Shown: positions 9,771 to 18,112 of the stretch, one piece after another
Layout: every line of letters begins with the position of its first letter
How positions within the stretch are numbered: position 1 is the first letter of the stretch
NCBI RefSeq assembly: GCF_018437265.1
Contig: NZ_JAAMFL010000006.1
Location: 62,001-126,000 of the forward strand
Direction: 5' to 3'
DNA: 64,000 nt
Origin: Fructobacillus parabroussonetiae
GTDB lineage: Bacteria > Bacillota > Bacilli > Lactobacillales > Lactobacillaceae
Translations under genes and position numbers: made by a program
The notes under the pieces: model-generated
What the model was told of the DNA's origin: nothing
The model's input: the letters and a program-made list of their open reading frames with translations, nothing else
Database searches by the model: none

Positions 9771-10727
9771 TCAGCGTTCTTTTACATCACGCACCCGTTC
9801 GATTCCTCGTAATTGTGCCGAGGCAGAACGGTGATTTTCTTCTTGTTCTTCTTGGCTTGGCTTAATCGCCTTACGAGTCAACAGCCGGTAATCCGGCGCC
9901 ATTTCGTCTGGCATCACCGGTAAGCCGCGGGGTAATTCGGGCTCCTGGGACTTTTCCTTGAACATTTGCTTTATCAAGCGGTCCTCTTGCGACTGGAAGG
10001 AGATGGCCGAAATCCGGCCACCAACAGCCAACAAATCCAAGGCCTGCTCGAGCGAATCTTCCAAGGCGCCTAGCTCATCATTCACCGCTACGCGTAACGC
10101 TTGAAAGGAACGCTTTGCTGGATGGCCACCATGGCGACGGGCCGGTGCTGGAATCGCTTCTTTAATCAATTCGACCAGTTGAAAAGTCGTTTCGATGGGT
10201 TCTTGTTCACGGGCCTGTTCAATTTTTCGAGCAATGGCCTTTCCAAAACGATCTTCTCCATATCGGGTTAACACACGCACCAGGTCATTAAAGGGCCAGT
10301 CGTTGACGATGGTCTTGGCTGTAAGTTCCTGCCGCTGATCCATGCGCATGTCGAGTGGCGCATCGTGATTATAGGAAAAGCCACGGTCACCTTGATCAAA
10401 TTGAACGGAGGAAACCCCCAAGTCGTACAAAACACCGTCAACGTGATCGATACCCTTTGCGTGCAAAGCACTCGTTAACGTCCGAAAATTATCAAAAATC
10501 AAAACCAGCTTTCCGGCTTCAATTTCTTTTTGGTACTGTTTTTTGTTATACGAAATCGCGGTTTCATCCTGATCAAAGGAGTAAAGCCGGCCAGTTGTCA
10601 GCTTCGATAAGATAACGCCGGTATGTCCACCACCCCCAAGGGTTGCATCGACATAAACGCCATCCGGTTTAACGGCTAGTAAATCAACCGCTTCTTTCTG
10701 GAGAACGGTTACGTGTTCAAATGTCAT
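9771..10727 (-). CDS. rsmH: 16S rRNA (cytosine1402-N4)-methyltransferase RsmH
   Basis: SAM-dependent methyltransferase (MraW) that modifies C1402 of 16S rRNA. The protein starts with [13 protein letters not shown] and has the SAM-binding loop [10 protein letters not shown], then [28 protein letters not shown], all typical of the family. Three consecutive ATG codons occur at 10725-10733. The ribosome site AAAGGGG is best spaced for the third (start 10727, 318 residues), while the first is only one base from the SD. It lies 51 bp after mraZ in the dcw cluster. Confidence 0.97.
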   Translation of the reverse strand: MTFEHVTVLQKEAVDLLAVKPDGVYVDATLGGGGHTGVILSKLTTGRLYSFDQDETAISYNKKQYQKEIEAGKLVLIFDNFRTLTSALHAKGIDHVDGVLYDLGVSSVQFDQGDRGFSYNHDAPLDMRMDQRQELTAKTIVNDWPFNDLVRVLTRYGEDRFGKAIARKIEQAREQEPIETTFQLVELIKEAIPAPARRHGGHPAKRSFQALRVAVNDELGALEDSLEQALDLLAVGGRISAISFQSQEDRLIKQMFKEKSQEPELPRGLPVMPDEMAPDYRLLTRKAIKPSQEEQEENHRSASAQLRGIERVRDVKER

Positions 10728-10778
10728 CATCATTCCCCTTTCACTCGTTCATGTCAGAAAGCGGCAGTCCGTGACCAA

Positions 10779-11210
10779 TTAAAAGTCAAAGTCCACCAAT
10801 CCCTCGGCAATCTCATCAAAGTTCTCGGCTGTTTGTTCCGTGTATGCCTGCCAGTTTTCAGCTGACCAGATTTCAAAGGAATCACCAACACCGGTTACCA
10901 CTACTTCCTTTGCAAGTTCGGCATGTTCCTTTAAGTTCGGTGCAATAATGACGCGGCCTTGCTTATCAAATTCCGCCTGCATGGACCCAGCCATGACGAA
11001 ACGCTTAAAAGCACGGGCGTCTTTCTTCCCGATTGGTAAATTATTTAATTGCTCTTCGAGCTTATTCCAAACGTCCAATGGCATGGCGCGCAAGGAATGT
11101 TCCATCCACTTGGCAATGACGAAAGTCTCACCGAGTTGGTTTCGAAATTTCGCCGGAATCGTGAGCCGGCCCTTGGGATCTAGATTATGTGATGATTCAC
11201 CCATGAACAT
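10779..11210 (-). CDS. mraZ: Transcriptional regulator MraZ
   Basis: First gene of the dcw cluster, 143 residues with two SpoVT/AbrB-like DNA-binding halves. The N-terminal MFMGESSHNLDPKGRLTIPA and a second-half motif FDKQGRVIIAPNLKEHAEL carry the family DXXGR signatures. MraZ forms ring oligomers that bind GTGG-type repeats upstream of its own gene, and three such repeats are visible at 11256-11279. The SD AAAGGAG is 12 nt from the first ATG and 18 nt from the in-frame ATG at 11204. The first matches the usual MFMGE start of homologues. Confidence 0.97.
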   Translation of the reverse strand: MFMGESSHNLDPKGRLTIPAKFRNQLGETFVIAKWMEHSLRAMPLDVWNKLEEQLNNLPIGKKDARAFKRFVMAGSMQAEFDKQGRVIIAPNLKEHAELAKEVVVTGVGDSFEIWSAENWQAYTEQTAENFDEIAEGLVDFDF

Positions 11211-11244
11211 GATGGCCCACGTCTCCTTTCCTGTGGATTACTTA

Positions 11245-11279
11245 AATATAACTTACCACATTCCCCCACTTTTCACCAC
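11245..11279 (-). promoter_or_regulatory. dcw cluster promoter region with MraZ operator
   Basis: On the minus strand three GTGG cores occur at exact 10-bp intervals (plus-strand CCAC at 11256-59, 11266-69 and 11276-79), written AGTGGTGAAA, AGTGGGGGAA, TGTGGTAAGT. A candidate -10 (TATATT, 11245-11250) follows immediately downstream. Tandem GTGG repeats upstream of mraZ are the known MraZ binding site. Binding here would cover the -35 region, consistent with autorepression. Confidence 0.8.
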
Positions 11280-11308
11280 TTTTCCTTAATTTTATTTAAA
11301 GTTTGCCA

Positions 11309-11350
11309 TAAAAAAAGAGCCAAATCCTTGATTTAACAAGGATTTGGCTC
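11309..11350 (-). terminator. Intrinsic terminator after the DUF3397 gene
   Basis: Perfect 14-bp stem GAGCCAAATCCTTG / CAAGGATTTGGCTC (11317-11350, 6-nt loop), followed on the minus strand by a run of Ts (plus A-run 11309-11316). It isolates the DUF3397 gene from the dcw promoter. Confidence 0.92.
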
Positions 11351-11372
11351 AGTGGGGGATTTCCCCTATTTT

Positions 11373-11720
11373 TTACAAAAATTGATTGAATAAAGCAGCC
11401 AAAATGGTGATTAAGACTAACAGAATGGCTAAAAGACCGGAAAAACGCCAGAATAGATGGGTAAAACGTAAAATATCGACATCGTTTTTCCCCATTAAAA
11501 GAAAGGCTAGTAAACTAGCCAGTAATAATAAGAGGGCTAGAATGAGCAAAAGATCCGAACGGTAAAAGGCGGCCCCTTCAATCAAATAGAAGGCTAGCCA
11601 ACTCGGGAGTGCTGCTAAATCAATAAAGGATAGTTTTGGCAACATCCGATAAAGAAAACGCCAAATCATCACAAGTAGTAATACCGCCAACCAAAGGCCA
11701 GCCCAAAAATACCAAACCAT
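11373..11720 (-). CDS. Small membrane protein, DUF3397 family
   Basis: 115-residue integral membrane protein with about four hydrophobic helices (WAGLWLAVLLLVMIW, LALLLLLASLLAFLLMG, SGLLAILLVLITILAALF). DUF3397 proteins of unknown role are commonly found just upstream of mraZ in lactobacilli and relatives, and position and topology fit. The ATG at 11718-11720 is preceded by GGAGG at 8 nt spacing. A GTG nine bases earlier lies inside the SD itself and is not a plausible start. It ends at a strong terminator. Confidence 0.75.
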   Translation of the reverse strand: MVWYFWAGLWLAVLLLVMIWRFLYRMLPKLSFIDLAALPSWLAFYLIEGAAFYRSDLLLILALLLLLASLLAFLLMGKNDVDILRFTHLFWRFSGLLAILLVLITILAALFNQFL

Positions 11721-11738
11721 GTTATTCACCTCCAGTTA

Positions 11739-11767
11739 ACTGTATCAAGGTCGCTCGAAAATTTCAA
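11739..11767 (-). promoter_or_regulatory. Putative promoter of the DUF3397 gene
   Basis: Minus strand -35 TTGAAA (11762-11767) and -10 TACAGT (11739-11744) with a 17-bp spacer, about 20 bp upstream of the ATG. Confidence 0.45.
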
Positions 11768-11821
11768 TTTTAATGCCCTCTATGGTAAGATAACCCTAGA
11801 ACATTCAGGAGAACACGGGAT

Positions 11822-12049
11822 ATGTCGAAGAAAAAGAAACAGCAGATTGAAAAAGATCAGCCAATCGCACCAACGGTTGATCAGGCACTAGAAGACGAGG
11901 TTAACCGTCAACTGAACAAGCGCCCGCTACCAACGGTTGAAAAGAAAAAGAAGACACGTTATCAAAAGTGGACATTATTCATGTCCCTCTTCATGGTCAT
12001 TGTCATGGCTGGTTCTGTTATTTACGCCGCCATTTCAGCCATCCGTTAA
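11822..12049 (+). CDS. Small single-pass membrane protein, DUF4044-like
   Basis: 75-residue rightward gene. The first 40 residues are charged and Lys-rich. The C-terminal part (KKKTRYQKWTLFMSLFMVIVMAGSVIYAA) is a basic segment followed by one membrane helix, which resembles the short DUF4044 proteins of lactic acid bacteria. The start has AGGAG about 10 nt upstream, and the gene ends at a bidirectional terminator shared with fakA. Function unknown. The long charged N-terminal extension is more than the minimal family length. Confidence 0.7.
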   Translation: MSKKKKQQIEKDQPIAPTVDQALEDEVNRQLNKRPLPTVEKKKKTRYQKWTLFMSLFMVIVMAGSVIYAAISAIR

Positions 12050-12073
12050 GAAGTTTTTTAACATAAACGTACA

Positions 12074-12102
12074 AAAAAAGACGAGCTTTGCTCGTCTTTT
12101 TT
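12074..12102. terminator. Bidirectional terminator between the DUF4044-like gene and fakA
   Basis: GACGAGC (12080-12086), loop TTT, GCTCGTC (12090-12096), flanked by an A-run upstream and T-run downstream. It can serve both the rightward small gene and the leftward fakA. Confidence 0.9.
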
Positions 12103-12112
12103 ATTTGCTAAT

Positions 12113-13816
12113 TTATTCAACTGACAACAAGAATGGATACAAATCTTGTCCACCATTGTGCACTTCGATTTCCAAATCGTCATCAATTTCTTCGATGGCT
12201 TCTTCCAAAGCCTTCTCAGCTTTGGCCTTGGCACCCTTACCAGAAATAATGGTGACAATTTCAGAATCGTCATCACACATCTCTTGAAGAAGTGACTTGG
12301 CTGTTTCAACGAGCTGCTTACCAACGACAACAATTTCGCCGTCCTTCATACCAAGCCAATCACCCTTTTTGATGTCATGGCCCTTCAAAGTCGTTTCTCG
12401 CACCGCTTGCGTGACGGCGCCGGAAACAACCGTTGCCAATTCTTCCGTCATGGCTGCTTGGTTATCTTCCAATGAGGCATCGGGATTGTAGCCAAGCATG
12501 GCCGTCAATCCTTGTTGGATGGAACGGGACTTAACAACTGAAACCGGAACATCTGCCAGATCCTTAGCCTGATCAGCCGCCAGGAAAATGTTCGAGTTGT
12601 TTGGCAAAATGATGGCTTCTTTGGCGCCGGATTGTTCAATGGCATCAACAAAGTCCTTGGTTGACGGATTCATTGTTTGTCCACCGGTAAGCACTTGGTA
12701 AACGCCAAGCGATTCAAAGAGTTTGGCGATTCCGTCACCAGAGGCAACGGCGAAGACGGCCTTCTCAGGCGCCTCAACCGGCTTCTTAGCCTGGCCAGCC
12801 GCCTGGTTTTCAGCTTCCTGCTTGTCAATCACTGCCTGTTGCTGATCGCGCATGTTGTCGACTTTGACCTTGCGCAAAGAACCGAATTCCGTTCCCCAGT
12901 GGATAATCGAACCAGGGTCTTCCGTGTGTACGTGAACCTTCACAACGTCATCATCGTTAATGACAAGAAGAGAGTCACCCTTGTCGGCAATGTAGTTATA
13001 GAACTTATCGTAGTCAAAGGGTTGGTCATAAGTTGTCCCGACACCCAAGTCAACCATGATTTCAGTACAGTAACCATACTTGATATCTTCGGGATTCAAG
13101 GACTCATCCGCTTGTGCACCGGCGTGAAGCTTGGAAACCATTTGGTCCAATTCCGCGTTATCAGGCGCCTTCAAGTTATCTTCATCAAAAGTACCCAACA
13201 CTACTTCAGAAAAGCCAGACAGGACCATTACAAGACCCTGCCCACCGGAATCAACGACGCCGACTTCTTTCAAGACGGGCAAGAGGTCAGGCGTTGAATC
13301 CAATGCCTTCTGCGAAGCTGCAAAAGTCTTTTCCATCAACGTTGGCAAGTCGTCTCCCGCCGTCGCTGAACGATCCGCTTCGGCAGCTGCCTCACGAATC
13401 ACCGTCAAAATGGTTCCTTCGGTAGGCTTCATCACTGACTTATAGGCGACTTTGGCAGCTTCCATCAACGCATCGGCCATGTCGCGGGCTGAAAGAGTTT
13501 CCTTTTCGCCCATTGAATTGGCCATTCCACGGAAAATCTGTGAAAGAATGACACCAGAATTTCCACGGGCGCCCATTAAGAGACCCTTGGCTGTAGCTTT
13601 TGATAGCAAACCGACCGTTTGATCCTGTGACTCGCGCTCGTATTCAGCACCAGAAGCCATGGACAAGGCCATGTTCGTTCCCGTATCCCCATCGGGCACG
13701 GGAAAAACGTTTAATTTATTAATGTTTTCCGCATTGGCAGACAACTTGGCTGCGGCAGCGTTCACCATCTTCCCATATACCAAGGGGGTGATGGTGGTTA
13801 TTTTTTCTGCAGTCAT
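12113..13816 (-). CDS. fakA: DhaL/DegV-dependent fatty acid kinase FakA-like (YloV)
   Basis: 567-residue protein of the YloV/FakA family. The N-terminal DhaL ATP-binding domain has the metal-binding motif PVPDGDTGTNM (39-49) and GARGNSGVILSQI. A middle domain and a C-terminal domain (GDWLGMKDGEIVVVG) complete the typical architecture. FakA phosphorylates fatty acids delivered by FakB (DegV-type) proteins for membrane lipid synthesis. No FakB gene is in the window. It follows yloU by 6 bp, the conserved Firmicute pair. Confidence 0.92.
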   Translation of the reverse strand: MTAEKITTITPLVYGKMVNAAAAKLSANAENINKLNVFPVPDGDTGTNMALSMASGAEYERESQDQTVGLLSKATAKGLLMGARGNSGVILSQIFRGMANSMGEKETLSARDMADALMEAAKVAYKSVMKPTEGTILTVIREAAAEADRSATAGDDLPTLMEKTFAASQKALDSTPDLLPVLKEVGVVDSGGQGLVMVLSGFSEVVLGTFDEDNLKAPDNAELDQMVSKLHAGAQADESLNPEDIKYGYCTEIMVDLGVGTTYDQPFDYDKFYNYIADKGDSLLVINDDDVVKVHVHTEDPGSIIHWGTEFGSLRKVKVDNMRDQQQAVIDKQEAENQAAGQAKKPVEAPEKAVFAVASGDGIAKLFESLGVYQVLTGGQTMNPSTKDFVDAIEQSGAKEAIILPNNSNIFLAADQAKDLADVPVSVVKSRSIQQGLTAMLGYNPDASLEDNQAAMTEELATVVSGAVTQAVRETTLKGHDIKKGDWLGMKDGEIVVVGKQLVETAKSLLQEMCDDDSEIVTIISGKGAKAKAEKALEEAIEEIDDDLEIEVHNGGQDLYPFLLSVE

Positions 13817-13822
13817 TTTACT

Positions 13823-14182
13823 TTAATCCTCGGTTTCAATCCCTTGAACAATGACGTTCACTTCAGGTACATGCAAGCCTAGGTAGGCGTTTAAATAATA
13901 CTTGACACGGGCTTGAACAGAAGTGGAAATATCTGCCAACTTCATGCCGTGTTGAACCACGATGTAAACATCAATCGTCAGGCCCTTATCGCCTTGAGAA
14001 ACCACAACACCACGGCCGTAGCTTTCACGATTCAAAATCTGGTTCACACCGTCTTTCAAAGCAGAGCGAGAAGCCATCCCAACCACACCAGGATTGGCGA
14101 TGGTTGCGCCACCGACAACGGAGGCAATGACATCGTTTTCAACTGTGACATCACCGTTTTTTGTTCGAATTTTAATTGCCAT
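13823..14182 (-). CDS. yloU: Asp23/Gls24 family envelope stress protein (YloU)
   Basis: 119-residue Asp23-family protein paired with fakA in many Firmicutes, with envelope homeostasis suggested for the family. The product begins MAIKIRTKNGDVTVENDVIA and ends with the conserved NVIVQGIE segment. Homologue alignment from memory (YloU begins MSIELRTKYG) supports the ATG at 14180-14182, but its SD is poor (only GGA). An in-frame GTG at 14207-14209 has the better SD AAAGGA and would add nine residues. Start therefore uncertain, identity not. Confidence 0.88.
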   Translation of the reverse strand: MAIKIRTKNGDVTVENDVIASVVGGATIANPGVVGMASRSALKDGVNQILNRESYGRGVVVSQGDKGLTIDVYIVVQHGMKLADISTSVQARVKYYLNAYLGLHVPEVNVIVQGIETED

Positions 14183-14242
14183 CACATAAGTCCATGAAGC
14201 ATGAAACACGCTCCACTTTTCCTTTCAAATTACTTACATCCT

Positions 14243-14272
14243 ATTTTACCATGACCTGACCAAAAGCCCCAA
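14243..14272 (-). promoter_or_regulatory. Putative promoter of yloU-fakA
   Basis: Minus strand -35 TTGGGG (14267-14272), 18-bp spacer, -10 TAAAAT (14243-14248), about 55 bp upstream of the yloU ATG. Confidence 0.5.
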
Positions 14273-14302
14273 CTTAACGGCATTCTTTTTCAGGGTCATT
14301 TA

Positions 14303-14335
14303 AAAATAAAAAAACCACCCAGTGGAGTGGTTTTT
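14303..14335 (-). terminator. Terminator of rpmB
   Basis: AACCAC/GTGGTT hairpin with a CCACTGG-type loop overlapping the rpmB stop codon, followed on the minus strand by a long T-run (plus A-run 14303-14314). Confidence 0.85.
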
Positions 14336-14534
14336 ATACACGTTCGATTGAGCCGTTCTTTAATCCGGCCTTCAACGTACGTGCCGTTAAGTAAACTTTC
14401 TTAGGTGCGGAACCGTTAATCTTAACCGTTACCTTTTGCAAGTTTGGCTTCCAGCTACGACGACTTGAGTTCAAGGCGTGTGAACGTTGGTTACCAAAAC
14501 GGGTGCGTGCACCGTTAATTGCATCTTTTGCCAT
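14334..14534 (-). CDS. rpmB: 50S ribosomal protein L28
   Basis: 66-residue basic ribosomal protein. The sequence [20 protein letters not shown], the [11 protein letters not shown] core and the terminal [14 protein letters not shown] are diagnostic for L28. It lacks the zinc-binding cysteines present in some paralogues. Single-gene transcription unit with its own promoter (TTGCCA-17-TAAAAT) and terminator. AGGAGGG precedes the ATG. Confidence 0.98.
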   Translation of the reverse strand: MAKDAINGARTRFGNQRSHALNSSRRSWKPNLQKVTVKINGSAPKKVYLTARTLKAGLKNGSIERV

Positions 14535-14592
14535 GTCTGACCCTCCTATCCGAGCCGCACGACGTGCCTGCTCTTCTTATCAACAATACAAT

Positions 14593-14621
14593 ATTTTACC
14601 AGAGGGTTTAGACTTTGGCAA
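14593..14621 (-). promoter_or_regulatory. rpmB promoter
   Basis: Minus strand -35 TTGCCA (14616-14621) and -10 TAAAAT (14593-14598), spacer 17 bp. The predicted leader of about 50 nt contains a short GCACG/CGTGC inverted repeat. The -35 lies directly after the trxA stop. Confidence 0.75.
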
Positions 14622-14625
14622 GATA

Positions 14626-14943
14626 TTAGGCGTATTTATGCAAAATTTCGCTTAATTGTTCTTTATTGTGGAAACCAGTCAAGCGTTCAACGGCTTGTCC
14701 GTCCTTCATCACAACCAACGTCGGGATGGCCCGAATGCCAAAGTTTCCTGGCGTTTCCTTGTTTTCATCCACATCCACCTTATAAAAGTCGATGCCTGAG
14801 AAACTGCCATCCTCTGCTAAAGCGTCGAGGACTGGTGACTGCATCTTGCATGGGCCACACCAAGTTGCCCAAAAATCAGTAATGGAGACACCGTTCTTTG
14901 TTTTCTCCTCGAAATTTTCGTCTGTTAATGCTTCAACTGTCAT
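14626..14943 (-). CDS. trxA: Thioredoxin
   Basis: 105-residue cytoplasmic disulfide reductase with active site WCGPC (Cys29, Cys32) and cis-Pro in AIPTLVVMKDG. Electrons would come from TrxB (53055..53990). The ATG overlaps the thiN stop (ATGA), with AGGAGG upstream, so it is translationally coupled to thiN. Confidence 0.97.
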   Translation of the reverse strand: MTVEALTDENFEEKTKNGVSITDFWATWCGPCKMQSPVLDALAEDGSFSGIDFYKVDVDENKETPGNFGIRAIPTLVVMKDGQAVERLTGFHNKEQLSEILHKYA

Positions 14944-15590
14944 TCATTCCTCCTATCCGTCGATTGAATCACCAGCACTATGCCGCTTCCAATTGAAACG
15001 TGTACCAATTCTCCAATAAATTCATTCGACGAATACATTCTACCGCTATTTACGCTCAAGGTCAACGGATATTCTGCGTCGAGGATTTCAAAATTATCAA
15101 GTATACCTAATGGCATAAAACCTAAATAATGATGCCCTGGCAACTTTTTAACCACCTGGTGATTGGCATCCAAATAGGTCACTTGGTTCTGCCGGTCCAC
15201 CACCCGTAAAGAACCAACCAAATGATGAAAGTCCGCTCGCAAAGGGATGGTCAAATTTGACAACTCATGGTCGAGCCGTCCGCCGGTTGCTCCATAAAGA
15301 ACAATTTCGTCTGCTCCCTGCTGCATGGCAAAGCGAATGGCCAACTCCGTATCCGTATCGTCTTTAGCCGGTGGATAGACGGCAAATTGCCGCTCCTCTT
15401 GAAAACACCTTAAGCGCCCTTTCTCCTCTTCTGAGACTGAATCAAAGTCGCCGACTGCAAGAAGTGGTTCAATCCCTTCTTCCATCAGGAAAAAGGCGCC
15501 TCGATCCGCGCCAATCCATTGACCCGGTTCCTCAAACATTTTTTCTGGCCAATTCTCTCTGGGGCCCCCAGCTAAAACGTTAATTCGCAT
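14940..15590 (-). CDS. thiN: Thiamine pyrophosphokinase
   Basis: Converts thiamine to thiamine diphosphate using ATP. The 216-residue product has the N-terminal catalytic domain with ADRGAFFL and VGDFDSVSEEEK, a central AKDDTDTELAIRFA with the DDTD motif, and GATGGRLDHELSN. A C-terminal thiamine-binding beta domain follows. The ATG at 15588-15590 has GGAGG immediately upstream. A longer frame starting 48 bp earlier crosses the preceding terminator-like hairpin and is rejected. It follows rpe and overlaps trxA. Confidence 0.93.
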   Translation of the reverse strand: MRINVLAGGPRENWPEKMFEEPGQWIGADRGAFFLMEEGIEPLLAVGDFDSVSEEEKGRLRCFQEERQFAVYPPAKDDTDTELAIRFAMQQGADEIVLYGATGGRLDHELSNLTIPLRADFHHLVGSLRVVDRQNQVTYLDANHQVVKKLPGHHYLGFMPLGILDNFEILDAEYPLTLSVNSGRMYSSNEFIGELVHVSIGSGIVLVIQSTDRRNE

Positions 15591-15598
15591 CTTACCTC

Positions 15599-15630
15599 CA
15601 AAAAAGGCGGCCGAATTCAATCGGACCGCC
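15599..15630 (-). terminator. Hairpin plus U-tract between rpe and thiN
   Basis: GGCGG-CCGA pairs with TCGG-CCGCC (15606-15630, one bulge), followed on the minus strand by six Ts that end exactly at the GGAGG of thiN (15595-15599). It looks like an intrinsic terminator of rpe that partly limits thiN-trxA expression. Confidence 0.7.
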
Positions 15631-15647
15631 AAGGCCATTCGGCCCTT

Positions 15648-16304
15648 TTACTTCGTTACATCCAAAAGCGTTTGAACCTTGGCTGCAGGATCTTTTTTGT
15701 CGTAGACGTATGAACCAGCAACGAAAACATTAGCACCGGCATCTGCCGTCAATTTCGCCGTTTCGTTGTTAATCCCACCGTCCACTTCGATATCAAATTC
15801 CAAGCCAAGTTCATCACGGTAAACGACTAATTCCTTAATCTTTTCCGTCATTTCTGGCAAGAAGGCCTGGCCACCAAAGCCAGGGTTAACCGTCATCACC
15901 AAAACCTGGTCAACCATGCTCAAAACTGGCACAATCGCTGAAACTGGCGTTCCTGGGTTAATCACGACTTCAGCCTTGACACCGGCCTTTTTGATCATTT
16001 GCAACACCCGGTGAATGTGTGGGGTTGCTTCAACATGAACACCAATCAAGTTGGCGCCCGCTTCGGCCAAAGCCGCCACATGGTTTTCAGGGTGAACAGC
16101 CATCAAGTGGACGTCTAAGAACAAGTTGGTCATCGGGCGCAATTGCTTAACCCATGCAGGACCATACGCCATTGATGGGACAAATGAGCCGTCCATCAAA
16201 TCAATGTGGAGATATTGTGCCCCTGCCTTTTCAACCAAAGTCACGTCTTCACCCAACTTTGTTACATCCGCACTCAAAATTGACGGTGCAATAATTCCTG
16301 CCAT
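15648..16304 (-). CDS. rpe: Ribulose-phosphate 3-epimerase
   Basis: 218-residue TIM-barrel enzyme interconverting ribulose 5-phosphate and xylulose 5-phosphate, a step leading to phosphoketolase in heterofermentative sugar breakdown. Motifs: APSILSADVTKLGED at the N-terminus, HIDLMDGSFVPSMAYGP, HLMAVHPENHV, VMTVNPGFGGQAFLP and EVDGGINNETAKL. It follows rsgA by about 30 bp, as in many Firmicutes. GAGGAA precedes the ATG. Confidence 0.98.
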   Translation of the reverse strand: MAGIIAPSILSADVTKLGEDVTLVEKAGAQYLHIDLMDGSFVPSMAYGPAWVKQLRPMTNLFLDVHLMAVHPENHVAALAEAGANLIGVHVEATPHIHRVLQMIKKAGVKAEVVINPGTPVSAIVPVLSMVDQVLVMTVNPGFGGQAFLPEMTEKIKELVVYRDELGLEFDIEVDGGINNETAKLTADAGANVFVAGSYVYDKKDPAAKVQTLLDVTK

Positions 16305-16335
16305 GTCGTTCCTCTTTCTTTTCTAATTCGCTCGA

Positions 16336-17253
16336 TTAATTTAAACGATCCTGCTTCCACTTGCTGGACGTTTTCTGATAGACCGGCCGTTTTCCCTTAA
16401 TAATTTGGTAAAACAGTTCATAGCTATTATACCGTTCAGCGCTTATGCTGCCAAGTTCGACGGCCTCTTTGACCGCACAGCCCGGTTCATTTAAGTGTGA
16501 GCAAGTTCGGAAGCGGCAGTTCACTGCCACTTGCCGAATCTCTGGAAAATAATCCCCCAATTGTTCAACCGGAAAGTCAAAGACTTCATAAGAAGAGAAG
16601 CCAGGGGTATCGGCAATCAAGGTCTCGTATTCCGGCACGGGAATCAAGGATACCTGTCGTGTCGTGTGCTTTCCACGAGAAAGCGCCTGGGAAACCTCGC
16701 CAACGGCTAATTGTAATTCTGGTGCCAGCTGATTCAACAGCGTGGACTTACCAGCACCCGTTTGCCCCATTGCCACAACAACACGGTCTTTCAAGAGTGG
16801 CGAAAAGGCCGTCTGCAGATCATCACCAGCAAAAATCACTGGGTAGCCAATGGCTTCATAAAGACTGACCTTGGCTTTAAAAGTCGCCCGTTCTTCTTCT
16901 GACAGCAAATCAAGCTTCGAGAAGTAGAGCACGGGGTGGACTTTTTCAGCCTCTAGCGCAACCAATTGGCGGTCCAACAAGTTTTGCGAAAAAGCGGGTT
17001 CGACAACTGAGGTCACCACAATGGCCAAGTCAACATTGGCCATTGGCGGACGCACCAAGCTATTTTCACGCTCATGTAGCGCCCAGATCAACCCTTCTCC
17101 ATTCTCAGACTCAAAGTCGGCCCAGTCCCCCACCAAGGGCTTCTGTCCGTTTTTGCGAAACTGCCCCCGCGCGCGGGTTCGCTCCACCGTTCCGTCCTCG
17201 AGCATTAAATCATAATAACCGGCCAACGACCGTATAATCCGTCCTGTTTTCAT
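16336..17253 (-). CDS. rsgA: Ribosome small subunit-dependent GTPase A
   Basis: Circularly permuted GTPase that checks 30S maturation. The 305-residue product has an N-terminal OB fold, then G4 (SKLD 112-115), G1 (GQTGAGKS 163-170), G3 (DTPG 215-218), and a C-terminal zinc site with Cys246, Cys251, His253 and Cys259. No SD sequence precedes the ATG. Instead, TATAAT lies six bases upstream, predicting a leaderless mRNA starting at the A of ATG. First gene of the rsgA-rpe-thiN-trxA group. Confidence 0.97.
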   Translation of the reverse strand: MKTGRIIRSLAGYYDLMLEDGTVERTRARGQFRKNGQKPLVGDWADFESENGEGLIWALHERENSLVRPPMANVDLAIVVTSVVEPAFSQNLLDRQLVALEAEKVHPVLYFSKLDLLSEEERATFKAKVSLYEAIGYPVIFAGDDLQTAFSPLLKDRVVVAMGQTGAGKSTLLNQLAPELQLAVGEVSQALSRGKHTTRQVSLIPVPEYETLIADTPGFSSYEVFDFPVEQLGDYFPEIRQVAVNCRFRTCSHLNEPGCAVKEAVELGSISAERYNSYELFYQIIKGKRPVYQKTSSKWKQDRLN

Positions 17254-17259
17254 AGGGAT

Positions 17260-17268
17260 ATTATAGCA
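17260..17268 (-). promoter_or_regulatory. Extended -10 promoter of rsgA (leaderless)
   Basis: Minus strand TGC-TATAAT (17268 down to 17260). Six bases (ATCCCT) separate it from the ATG, so the usual +1 position is the A of the start codon. No convincing -35 element 17 bp upstream. Confidence 0.75.
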
Positions 17269-17301
17269 TGAGTGCTTTAAGACACGCTTTGAAAAGTCCG
17301 A

Positions 17302-17342
17302 ACAAATAAAAAGAGTCGCCCAAACAACTGTTTGAGCAACTC
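17302..17342 (-). terminator. Terminator of the surface protein gene
   Basis: GAGTCGCCCAAACA pairs with TGTTTGAGCAACTC (17313-17342, minor mismatches), followed on the minus strand by TTTTTATTTGT. Confidence 0.88.
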
Positions 17343-17392
17343 ATTTTAAATTATCTCGGAAAAACTAATGAATCATTGGGTGATTAATAATC

Positions 17393-18112
17393 TTAGTGAC
17401 GAGGCTTGTAAAATGACAAACCAAGTACTGAAGCAGCCAATGCCAAGCCAGTCAAAGCCATAGCGTTGTTAGAATTAGCTTCTACACCTGTTTCAGGTTG
17501 TGCTGAAACTGCCTTATCATCGGACTTAGCAACAACTTGTTCAGCGTTCGCTGCGGCATCATCAATAGCTGGGTGGAAGTCGAAGTGTGATTCGGCATTC
17601 TTTTCTTCTTGACTAGGCGCACCAGCATTGTTGTTCTGGTCCTTGTCCGCGTCTGTTGACCCATCTGCGTTCTTATTAGCATCTGGCGTTGAAGGAGTTA
17701 CTGGTTCTGCTGGCTTGTTATCTGTGTCAGCAGATGGTGTAGCGTTCTTCGTATATTCAACCGTGACCTTCTTGTTCGCTGCGTCAACTGTTACCTTGCC
17801 TGCAGTATAGCCGTCAACCGTTACCTTGCCAGCTTCCAATTCAAGAGCTTCTTGATCATCAAGATTTCCATCAGTTGCTGGTGCTTCAAGAGTTGTCTTT
17901 GATGGCGTCAATACATCTGAGTTACTCTTGTTTTCTGCAACTACATTAAATGTGATAGGCGTTGAATCAGCTGATGCCGTCATTTCTTGCCCGAACATTG
18001 GCACGTTAGCACCAGAAATTTCAGATACACCGGCGATGGCAAAGGCTGCAACAGCTGCTGCAACCCAAATTTTTCCACTCTTATACATTTTTACACGATT
18101 AAATTCTTGCAT
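17393..18112 (-). CDS. Cell-surface protein with KxYKxGKxW signal and LPXTG-like anchor
   Basis: 239-residue secreted protein. Its N-terminus has the KxYKxGKxW-type signal (KMYKSGKIW at residues 8-16) followed by an Ala-rich hydrophobic stretch. The middle part has short repeats (AGKVTVDGYT, AGKVTVDAAN, KKVTVEYTKN, about 93-122) and a Pro/Asp/Asn-rich spacer. The C-terminus has QPETG (204-208), a hydrophobic helix and KPRH, a sortase anchoring signal. KxYKxGKxW signals often go with accessory Sec export; no secA2 or sortase gene is in the window. The start at 18112 has GAAGGGA. No recognised functional domain, so role unknown; adhesion is a guess. Confidence 0.85.
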   Translation of the reverse strand: MQEFNRVKMYKSGKIWVAAAVAAFAIAGVSEISGANVPMFGQEMTASADSTPITFNVVAENKSNSDVLTPSKTTLEAPATDGNLDDQEALELEAGKVTVDGYTAGKVTVDAANKKVTVEYTKNATPSADTDNKPAEPVTPSTPDANKNADGSTDADKDQNNNAGAPSQEEKNAESHFDFHPAIDDAAANAEQVVAKSDDKAVSAQPETGVEANSNNAMALTGLALAASVLGLSFYKPRH

